This document shows, piece after piece, positions 1-4,946 of a DNA stretch of 15,759 bases. The DNA comes from Oscillospiraceae bacterium UBA3851. GTDB lineage: Bacteria > Bacillota > Clostridia > Oscillospirales > Oscillospiraceae. A program made the translations under genes and the position numbers. The DNA lies in assembly GCA_002392625.1 (NCBI GenBank), contig DGHJ01000058.1:17916-33674 (forward strand), written 5' to 3'. Position 1 is the first letter of the stretch. Each line of letters begins with the position of its first letter. The notes beneath the pieces are model-generated. The model had not been told where the DNA came from and ran no database searches. It saw nothing but the letters and a program-made list of their open reading frames with translations.

Positions 1-2
1 AA

Positions 3-18
3 GTAGAGAGCTCTCTAC
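3..18. promoter_or_regulatory. 16-bp perfect palindrome upstream of the sigma factor gene
   Basis: The sequence GTAGAGAGCTCTCTAC is its own reverse complement. It ends 4 nt before the purine-rich ribosome binding site of the following sigma factor gene. A loopless perfect palindrome suits a dimeric protein-binding site better than a terminator hairpin, so an operator is possible. It lies at the window edge, so the promoter and any upstream gene cannot be seen; it could instead belong to the end of a preceding gene. Confidence 0.4.
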
Positions 19-36
19 GCGGAAAGGAGGGTCACG

Positions 37-627
37 ATGGGACCCCGCCAAACGAAGAACGCACCGTCTCAGGACGATCTGATCGTCGAGCTGTTTTGGA
101 GCCGGGACGAGTCCGCCATCCGGAAGGCGGATGAGAAATACGGCAAGCAGCTCCTGCGATTGGCCCGAAGCATCCTTCACGACCCGGAGGCGTGCGAGGA
201 GTGCAAAAACGATACGTATCTGGCGGCCTGGAATTCGATTCCCCCGGACAGACCCAGGCTGCTGGGGGCGTATCTGTCCACGCTGGCCCGGCATATCGCG
301 ATCAACCGCTACTTTGCCGAGCATCGCCAAAAACGCATCCCCTCGGAGCTGACGGTCTCCATAGAGGAATGCGGGGATTTGTTCTCCTCCGCCGATCCGG
401 TGTCCGAGGCACTGGACGAGCGGGAGCTGGGGGCGGCGATCAACGCCTTTCTCGGCGGCCTTTCCGCCCGGCGACGATACATTTTTATGGCCCGCTTCTG
501 GTTTGCTGAGAGCGTCAGGGACATTGCTGCCCATCTGCACGTCAGCGAATCAAGCGTCTACAAGGAGCTGGCCGGAATGCTGCAGGCGCTGAAACGCGAG
601 CTGCAGCGGAAAGGAGTTTTATCATGA
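37..627 (+). CDS. RNA polymerase sigma-70 family (ECF-like) sigma factor
   Basis: A 196-residue protein with the two-domain layout of small alternative sigma factors, which direct core RNA polymerase to a private promoter set. Region 2 spans about residues 15-95: helices around QLLRLARSILHDPEACEE and YLAAWNSIPP, then LGAYLSTLARHIAINRYF, resembling the core-binding and -10 recognition helices. A linker of about 35 residues follows. Region 4 (about 128-188) ends in a helix-turn-helix, RDIAAHLHVSESSVYKEL, for -35 recognition. The ATG at 37 is chosen because AAAGGAGGG (23-31) sits at ideal spacing. The stop overlaps the ATG of the next gene (ATGA), so the two are translationally coupled, as with a sigma factor and its membrane regulator. 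The length and two-domain form are normal for the family. The signal and regulon cannot be read from sequence. Confidence 0.9.
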   Translation: MGPRQTKNAPSQDDLIVELFWSRDESAIRKADEKYGKQLLRLARSILHDPEACEECKNDTYLAAWNSIPPDRPRLLGAYLSTLARHIAINRYFAEHRQKRIPSELTVSIEECGDLFSSADPVSEALDERELGAAINAFLGGLSARRRYIFMARFWFAESVRDIAAHLHVSESSVYKELAGMLQALKRELQRKGVLS

Positions 628-1571
628 ACGAGGAAACCTTCCACCGTGCGCTGAACCACGTGGATATTGCCTACGTGGAGGAGTGCATGGAAGAAAGCCG
701 CCGTGAGCTCAAGCGGCGCCTCTTGTCGAAGCCCTGGCAGATGATTCTGGCAGCGGCGGCGTGCCTGGCCATCATCGTGGGCGTCTTCGCGACGACGGAC
801 GTGTTCCACCTGCGGGGAAATTCGCCGGTAGTGGATAATCCGCTGGATCCAACCCACAACTATCCGCAGACCCGGATCTATTCGGCTCCATCAGATAACT
901 CCAAGCCCATGCCCTCCCAGCGTATCAAACTGGACACATTTTCTTTTTTCAAAAAGGGCGACGCTGTAATTGTAAACGCGGACATGGGCGATGATTATAA
1001 ATATCACCAGGAAAACGGGCTGACGCCAACCTACGACACCTACGGTGTGAACGGATATCCGGTTTTCCTGGTCTACGAGATCGACGATGAGAATCCCGGA
1101 AGCGATCTTGTCTATAGAGACTCCGACATGGGTTTCTGCGGCATCAAAGAGGGCAGCTGCTTGATAATCAACGAAACGGCGAGCCGTGGTTATGAAAAGA
1201 GATTTTCAGAGGAGGAGCTGGCGTCCCTCGACATTTTCGCCAATGCCGCAGACGGCCATCGGACACCGGAGGAACAGCTGCAATATCACAGGGAAACAGT
1301 CACGCTGGACTTCAGCCATCTCAACCCCGGCGATCACGGCTCTGTTGCTTTCCTCTTTGGCTGGTATTTTGAGCACGACGGTCCCTATGGTATTGACAAA
1401 TCCAAGCCGTCCATTGCCGGGTATCTCCGTGAGCTTTCTTACTACGTCGGCGAGGATGGCGTAGGACTCAGCTTCAATAGCTGGCTGGATGCAAAGGAGG
1501 CCTATATACAGAACCACGTTAGTTCCATTGAGATAGGCAATAAAAGCTACGATCCTGATTGTATGTGCTAA
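624..1571 (+). CDS. Single-pass membrane protein, putative cognate anti-sigma/regulatory partner
   Basis: A 315-residue protein of no family I recognise. A short charged cytoplasmic N-terminus (residues 1-38, rich in E, R and K) precedes one hydrophobic helix (about 40-58, ILAAAACLAIIVGVFA). About 255 residues follow that should lie outside the membrane; this part is acidic and aromatic with few Cys. The layout (short N-terminal segment, one membrane helix, large outer domain) and the 4-nt ATGA overlap with the sigma gene suggest an anti-sigma factor or sensor. I see no ZAS zinc motif, so this role is inferred from context only. AAGGAG (611-616) supports the ATG at 624. The C-terminus is odd: it ends in SYDPDCMC at the very point where a different reading frame starts to look like a lectin-like domain, so the end may have been altered by rearrangement. 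Its codons are less GC-rich than those of the cobalamin genes. Confidence 0.65.
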   Translation: MNEETFHRALNHVDIAYVEECMEESRRELKRRLLSKPWQMILAAAACLAIIVGVFATTDVFHLRGNSPVVDNPLDPTHNYPQTRIYSAPSDNSKPMPSQRIKLDTFSFFKKGDAVIVNADMGDDYKYHQENGLTPTYDTYGVNGYPVFLVYEIDDENPGSDLVYRDSDMGFCGIKEGSCLIINETASRGYEKRFSEEELASLDIFANAADGHRTPEEQLQYHRETVTLDFSHLNPGDHGSVAFLFGWYFEHDGPYGIDKSKPSIAGYLRELSYYVGEDGVGLSFNSWLDAKEAYIQNHVSSIEIGNKSYDPDCMC

Positions 1572-1734
1572 TTATGACCTTTACCTATCCGCTGCCGCTT
1601 CATCCAACGGCTCCAACGTCTACTGGAGCGCATCGTCGTCCAGTTTGTACCAAACATGGAGCCTCACGCTCCTGTCGTGAGTTCTCAACCGGCTATCGTA
1701 CAACAGGTACGATACGCCCCTGCCTTGTCAAAGA
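1567..1734 (+). pseudogene. Frameshifted C-terminal remnant of a FISUMP/DUF1566-like (C-type-lectin-like) protein
   Basis: Read from 1567, one frame gives ANYDLYLSAAASSNGSNVY and then YWSASSSSLYQTWSLTLLS before a TGA at 1678-1680. From about 1676 the next frame gives REFSTGYRTTGTIRPCLVKE. Joined, these follow the familiar end of FISUMP/DUF1566-like domains: DLYLPAAG, then YWSSS...AW.L.F.S, then ...GYSVRPV. No start codon or upstream part of the domain is visible, and one indel separates the halves, so it is a relic rather than a working gene. Domain ends of this class are frequent variable regions of diversity-generating retroelements, but no reverse transcriptase or template repeat is in the window. 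The assignment rests on remembered motifs over about 55 residues. It explains most of the otherwise gene-free 1572-1802 stretch. Confidence 0.5.
1694..1714. repeat. 8-bp perfect inverted repeat with 5-nt loop
   Basis: TATCGTAC (1694-1701) and GTACGATA (1707-1714) are exact reverse complements separated by AACAG. The repeat lies near the 3' end of the lectin-like remnant. It lacks a T-tract, so it is not a terminator. Short stem-loops just past variable regions are known in diversity-generating retroelements, with 7-10 bp stems and small loops, but here it falls inside the apparent coding part, so the link is speculative. Confidence 0.45.
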
Positions 1735-1783
1735 ATCACTGCCACGGGTCCGCTGCTGCGGAGCCGTGGCAGTGATGATTTTT
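1735..1783 (+). terminator. Strong rho-independent terminator hairpin, possibly bidirectional
   Basis: ATCACTGCCACGG (1735-1747) pairs perfectly with CCGTGGCAGTGAT (1764-1776). Inside, after one G/G mismatch, TCCGC pairs with GCGGA around a TGCT loop. On the plus strand the stem is followed by GATTTTT (1777-1783). It would end transcription from the sigma operon or the lost lectin-like gene. On the minus strand it lies just after the hutI stop, but its U-tract there is weak (TTCTTT), so it may serve both converging units. Confidence 0.85.
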
Positions 1784-1802
1784 ACAGCTTTCGTTTGAAG
1801 CT

Positions 1803-3047
1803 TTATACCGCGTTTTTCACGATCTCGCCTTTTTTGACCACAGTCTTGGCCAGGTTGCTGCCCATGCGGTAGCAGATATAGTCCAGATCCGGCGCGTCCC
1901 AGATCACCAGGTCGCCCTGCTTGCCTACCTCCACGGAGCCCACCTTGTCCGCCATGCCGATGGCGGCGGCGCCGTTGAGGGTGACGGCGGTCAGCACCTC
2001 CTCCGGCGTCAGCTTATACTTGAGACAGCCCAGGTTCATGACGAACTGGAGATTGAGGCTGGGGCAGGAGCCGGGGTTGAAGTCCGAGGCCATGGCCACG
2101 GCCACGCCGGCGTTCACCATGTCCCGCGCCGGAGCGTAGGTGGACCCCAGATAGAAGCTGGTGGCGGGCAGACAGCAGGCCACCGTGCCGGCCCTGGCCA
2201 TGGCGGCGATGCCGTCCGGGGGACAGACGATCAGGTGCTCGGCGGAGATGGCGCCCACCACCTCGGTCAGCTGCGAGCCGCCGATGGGCTCGATCTCGTC
2301 GGCGTGGATCTTGGGGATCAGGCCGTACCGCTTGCCCGCCTCCAGGATCCGGCGGGACTCCGGGGCAGAGAAGACGCCGCTCTCGCAGAACACGTCGCAG
2401 AAGGTGGCCAGCTTCTCCCCGGCCACGGCGGGGATCACCTCCCGGCACACCAGGCGTAAATAGCCCTCCCGGTCGTTCTTATACTCGGCGGGCACGGCGT
2501 GGCCCCCCAGGAAGGTGGCGGCCACGTCCAGGGGGTGCTCCTCACCCAGCCTGCGGATCACCCGCAGCTGCTTCAGCTCCGTCTCCATGTCCAGGCCGTA
2601 GCCGCTCTTGGCCTCCGCCGTGGTGACGCCCATGAACATCATCTCGTCCAGTGCGGCGCGGGCCTTTTCAAAAAGCTCCTCCTCCGTGGCCTGCCGCGTG
2701 GCGGTGACGGTGGAGAGGATGCCGCCGCCCTGGGCCAGGATATCCAGATAGGTGGCGCCGTGGAGCTTTTGCGCCAGCTCGTTCTGCCGCCAGCCGCCGA
2801 AGACCAGGTGGGTGTGGGCGTCCACCAGACCCGGCGTGGCCAGGTGGCCCTTGGCGTCCAGCATGGGCACGAAATAGCCGGAGAGATCGGGGAGCGGGCC
2901 GTCGCCCACGCCCACGATAACGCCGTCGTTCATCAGGACCCAGGCGTTTTTCCGCAGCTGGATCGTGCCCTGGTCTGCGCCGCGGCGGGCTGAATTGCCC
3001 AGGGGGGTGGCCAGCAGGCCGATGTTGTGGATCAGCAGGATACCCAT
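1803..3047 (-). CDS. hutI: Imidazolonepropionase (histidine degradation)
   Basis: A 414-residue cytosolic amidohydrolase, the usual length for HutI. It hydrolyses 4-imidazolone-5-propionate to N-formimino-L-glutamate, the third step of histidine catabolism. Visible signatures are the metal site VDAHTHLVFGG (His78, His80), FLGGHAVPAEYK (His183), KIHADEIEPIGGSQL (His248) and ASDFNPGS (Asp322). The C-terminal GKQGDLVIWD strand is typical of the amidohydrolase beta-sandwich. The ATG at 3047 (complement) is set by AGGAGG (3055-3060) seven bases upstream. It is transcribed alone, divergently from malQ, from a promoter at 3093-3121. The usual partners hutH, hutU and a formiminotransferase are not in the window, so in this genome the pathway is split or they lie elsewhere. 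The nearest look-alikes are other amidohydrolases such as guanine deaminase, but the motif set fits HutI. Confidence 0.95.
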   Translation of the reverse strand: MGILLIHNIGLLATPLGNSARRGADQGTIQLRKNAWVLMNDGVIVGVGDGPLPDLSGYFVPMLDAKGHLATPGLVDAHTHLVFGGWRQNELAQKLHGATYLDILAQGGGILSTVTATRQATEEELFEKARAALDEMMFMGVTTAEAKSGYGLDMETELKQLRVIRRLGEEHPLDVAATFLGGHAVPAEYKNDREGYLRLVCREVIPAVAGEKLATFCDVFCESGVFSAPESRRILEAGKRYGLIPKIHADEIEPIGGSQLTEVVGAISAEHLIVCPPDGIAAMARAGTVACCLPATSFYLGSTYAPARDMVNAGVAVAMASDFNPGSCPSLNLQFVMNLGCLKYKLTPEEVLTAVTLNGAAAIGMADKVGSVEVGKQGDLVIWDAPDLDYICYRMGSNLAKTVVKKGEIVKNAV

Positions 3048-3092
3048 ATCGATTCCTCCTCAAAGCACGTTGGCGTTTCGATTCTGCCAAAT

Positions 3093-3121
3093 ATGTTACC
3101 ATTTCCCGGCCGGGAAGTCAA
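3093..3121 (-). promoter_or_regulatory. hutI promoter
   Basis: On the minus strand a -35 box TTGACT (3121-3116) is followed by a 17-nt spacer and a -10 box TAACAT (3098-3093), a good housekeeping-sigma promoter. The predicted start lies about 40 nt before the hutI ATG. Its spacer contains the palindrome at 3103-3116. Confidence 0.7.
3103..3116. promoter_or_regulatory. Palindromic candidate operator within the hutI promoter
   Basis: TTCCCGGCCGGGAA is a perfect 14-bp palindrome lying between the -35 and -10 boxes of the hutI promoter and touching the -35 box. A dimeric regulator bound here would block RNA polymerase at hutI, and could also affect the malQ promoter 26 nt away. The regulator is unknown. 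Chance occurrence of GC-rich palindromes in a GC-rich genome is the main alternative. Confidence 0.45.
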
Positions 3122-3141
3122 TTCTCACCGCATGCCTATCG

Positions 3142-3170
3142 TTGACAATTGCCCGGCGACTTGGTAAACT
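3142..3170 (+). promoter_or_regulatory. malQ promoter
   Basis: TTGACA (3142-3147), a 17-nt spacer, and TAAACT (3165-3170) form a strong housekeeping-type promoter. Transcription should start near 3177, giving a leader of about 45 nt before the malQ ATG. Confidence 0.75.
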
Positions 3171-3179
3171 GGGACCGTA

Positions 3180-3195
3180 CCTGCCCGCGGGCAGG
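3180..3195. promoter_or_regulatory. Palindromic candidate operator at the malQ transcription start
   Basis: CCTGCCCGCGGGCAGG is a perfect 16-bp palindrome placed at about +4 to +19 of the predicted malQ transcript, overlapping the purine-rich stretch before the gene. That is a classic repressor position. It differs from the palindrome in the hutI promoter, so a different regulator would be expected. A weak RNA stem affecting translation is an alternative. Confidence 0.4.
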
Positions 3196-3222
3196 GGAGA
3201 TAGAGAGAAAAGAGTGAAAGAT

Positions 3223-4701
3223 ATGCGCAAAAGCGGCATCCTGATGCCCATGAGCTCCCTGCCGTCCCCCTACGGCATCGGCACCATGGGCAAGAGCGCC
3301 TACCGGTTCGTGGACTTCCTGCGCGCCTCCGGCCAGACCTACTGGCAGCTGCTGCCCCTGGGTCCCACCAGCTATGGCGACAGCCCCTATTCCGCCTTTT
3401 CCACCTTCGCCGGCAACCCCTATTACATCGACCTGGACCTGCTGGTGCGGGAAGGCCTGCTGAAACGCGCCGGGCTGGAGGGCGTCGACTGGGGGGATGA
3501 TCCCCAGCGGGTGGACTACGGCAAGATCTATGAAAACCGCTTCACGGTGCTGCGCCGCGCCTTTGCCCGCAGCGAAAAGCTGGCGGACGAGATTGCCGCC
3601 TTCCGCCGCCAAAATTGCGGCTGGCTGGAGGATTACGCGCTCTATATGGCCATGAAGACTCATTTCGGCATGGTCAGCTGGACGGAGTGGCCGGAGGAGG
3701 ACATCCGCCTCCACAAGAGCGAGGCGGTGAAGCGCTGCGCCGAGGCGTACCGGGACGAGGTGGACTTCTGGGTTTTCCTCCAGTTTCTGTTCTTCCGCCA
3801 GTGGAACGCCCTCCGGGACTACGCCCACAGCAAGGGCGTGCAGTTTATCGGCGACATCCCCATCTACGTGGCGCTGGACTCTGCCGACGTGTGGAGCGCC
3901 CCCCACTTCTTCCAGCTGGACGAGGAGAACGTGCCCAAGGAGGTGGCCGGCGTGCCGCCGGATGCCTTCACCGAGGACGGCCAGCTGTGGGGCAACCCCC
4001 TCTACGACTGGGACGCCATGCGGAGTGACGGCTTCGGCTGGTGGATCCGCCGCATCGAGGGCGCCCAGAAGCTGTACGACGTGATCCGCATCGACCATTT
4101 CCGGGGTTTTGAGAGCTACTGGGCCGTGCCCTACGGCGACACCACCGCCAAGCGGGGCCATTGGAAGCCCGGTCCCGGCATGGACCTGGTGGGCGTGCTG
4201 ACCGGCTGGTTTCCCAACCTGCGCTTCATCGCTGAGGACCTGGGCTACACCACGCCGGAGGTGGAAAAGCTGCTCCGCGACTCCGGCCTGCCGGGCATGA
4301 AGGTCCTGGAGTTCGGCTTCGACCCCCAGGGCGAGTCCGGCTATGCACCGCATAACTGCCAGAGCCACAGCGTGTGCTACATCGGCACCCACGACAACGA
4401 AACGGTGCGGGGCTGGGTGAAAGCCGGCCGGGGCCAGGCCTATATCCGCTACGCCAAGGAGTATATGCACATTGAGCCCAAGGAGGGCTGGTGCTGGGGC
4501 ATGATCCGCACCGGCATGTCCACCGCCTCAGAGCTGTTCGTCATGCAGATGCAGGACGTGCTGGCGCTGCCTGGCTGGAGCCGCATGAACTCCCCCGGCA
4601 CGGCCGAGGGCAACTGGCAGTGGCGCATGAAGCCCGACGCCATCGACGCGGCGCTGACCCGGAAGCTGCGCCGTGTGACCCACACATATAGGCGGGACTG
4701 A
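3223..4701 (+). CDS. malQ: 4-alpha-glucanotransferase (amylomaltase, GH77)
   Basis: A 492-residue cytosolic enzyme that transfers alpha-1,4-glucan segments between maltodextrins in glycogen, starch and maltose use. The N-terminus GILMPMSSLPSPYGIGTMG and the block YWQLLPLGPTSYGDSPYS are hallmarks of GH77. The catalytic triad is present at the family spacing: nucleophile Asp291 in IRIDHFRGFES, acid/base Glu338 in FIAEDLGY, and Asp391 in GTHDNE. The open frame extends upstream, but the predicted promoter lies inside that extension. Homologues begin at the MxxSGIL motif, so ATG 3223 is preferred; GTG at 3214 is a close in-frame alternative that is better placed for AGGGGAGA (3193-3200). The gene stands alone between a promoter and a terminator, with no maltose transporter or phosphorylase beside it in the window. 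Confidence 0.96.
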   Translation: MRKSGILMPMSSLPSPYGIGTMGKSAYRFVDFLRASGQTYWQLLPLGPTSYGDSPYSAFSTFAGNPYYIDLDLLVREGLLKRAGLEGVDWGDDPQRVDYGKIYENRFTVLRRAFARSEKLADEIAAFRRQNCGWLEDYALYMAMKTHFGMVSWTEWPEEDIRLHKSEAVKRCAEAYRDEVDFWVFLQFLFFRQWNALRDYAHSKGVQFIGDIPIYVALDSADVWSAPHFFQLDEENVPKEVAGVPPDAFTEDGQLWGNPLYDWDAMRSDGFGWWIRRIEGAQKLYDVIRIDHFRGFESYWAVPYGDTTAKRGHWKPGPGMDLVGVLTGWFPNLRFIAEDLGYTTPEVEKLLRDSGLPGMKVLEFGFDPQGESGYAPHNCQSHSVCYIGTHDNETVRGWVKAGRGQAYIRYAKEYMHIEPKEGWCWGMIRTGMSTASELFVMQMQDVLALPGWSRMNSPGTAEGNWQWRMKPDAIDAALTRKLRRVTHTYRRD

Positions 4702-4706
4702 CGTGT

Positions 4707-4746
4707 AAAAGCCGCGCAGCGGGGAACACCTGCCGCGCGGCTTTTT
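4707..4746 (+). terminator. Intrinsic terminator of malQ
   Basis: AAAAGCCGCGC (4707-4717) pairs with GCGCGGCTTTT (4735-4745) around a 17-nt loop. The stem ends in a run of five T (4742-4746). It begins 5 nt after the malQ stop. The A-tract/T-tract symmetry would let it work in both directions. It insulates malQ from the cobalamin operon promoter that begins 8 nt later. Confidence 0.9.
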
Positions 4747-4753
4747 GCCGCTC

Positions 4754-4783
4754 TTGACAAGGGACGGCGGAGGAGACTATAAT
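4754..4783 (+). promoter_or_regulatory. Promoter of the cobalamin operon
   Basis: Consensus -35 TTGACA (4754-4759) and consensus -10 TATAAT (4778-4783), separated by 18 nt. The predicted start is near 4790, only about 10 nt before the conserved riboswitch core. Such a strong promoter fits control by the leader RNA rather than by an activator. Confidence 0.85.
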
Positions 4784-4789
4784 TCAATT

Positions 4790-4884
4790 ACAAATCAGTG
4801 GGGAAGCAGGGTGAAATTCCCTCGCAAGTGCGTTACCGTGACAGCCGGGTTCCACGTTTTACTTTCCTTTGCGGCCACCGGAGG
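4790..4884 (+). ncRNA. Cobalamin riboswitch-like leader aptamer
   Basis: Core elements of B12 riboswitches appear in order: GTGGGGAAGCAGGGTGAAA (4798-4816), the paired CCC (4819-4821), TTACCGTGA (4833-4841, cf. CACTGTGA) and the closing box GCCACCGG (4874-4881, cf. GCCACTGG). GTGG (4798-4801) can pair with CCAC (4875-4878). It lies in the leader of a cobalamin biosynthesis operon, the expected target. Two features are unusual. A small CGC-AAGT-GCG hairpin (4823-4832) sits between conserved blocks. There is also little room between the promoter and the core for the usual 5' P1/P2 strands. It should bind adenosylcobalamin or a related corrinoid and reduce expression of the operon. The ligand and exact fold are inferred. 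Confidence 0.8.
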
Positions 4885-4922
4885 AAGCATCAGGGCCCTA
4901 CTATGCCCATTTCCGCCTCCGG
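4878..4922 (+). promoter_or_regulatory. Antiterminator hairpin of the B12 switch
   Basis: CCGGAGG (4878-4884) is exactly complementary to CCTCCGG (4916-4922), with an inner GGGC/GCCC pairing (4893-4896 with 4905-4908). The 5' arm shares CCGG with the aptamer's closing box, and the 3' arm shares bases with the terminator stem. Ligand binding, by holding the closing box, would therefore free the terminator. This is an inference from complementarity. Confidence 0.6.
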
Positions 4923-4946
4923 CAGCCGCTGCCGGGGGTTTATTTT
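4916..4946 (+). terminator. Regulatory terminator that also hides the cbiD ribosome binding site
   Basis: CCTCCGGCAG (4916-4925) and CTGCCGGGGG (4929-4938) form a 10-bp stem with one G-U pair and a CCG loop, followed by TTTATTTT (4939-4946) and then at once the cbiD ATG (4947). The G-rich 3' arm (4934-4938) is the only visible Shine-Dalgarno-like sequence for cbiD. The same hairpin could therefore stop transcription or block translation initiation. The short loop and interrupted T-tract leave either mode possible. Confidence 0.65.

Noticed and set aside
1559..1798. 79-codon frame between the membrane protein and hutI as an intact small gene
   Set aside because: Only its middle part (TGYRTTGTIRPCLVKE) looks coding and it is better explained as the frameshifted end of a lectin-like remnant; the frame runs through a terminator hairpin.
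2499..2993. Plus-strand open frame opposite hutI
   Set aside because: Antisense shadow of conserved hutI coding sequence, without motifs or a ribosome binding site.
2965..3222. N-terminal extension of malQ
   Set aside because: The in-frame extension covers the hutI start and both promoters; conserved MalQ sequence begins only at 3223.
3136..4470. 444-codon open frame antisense to malQ
   Set aside because: It mirrors a strongly supported GH77 gene and has the Ala/Gly/His/Val-rich composition of an antisense shadow in GC-rich DNA, with no recognisable domain.
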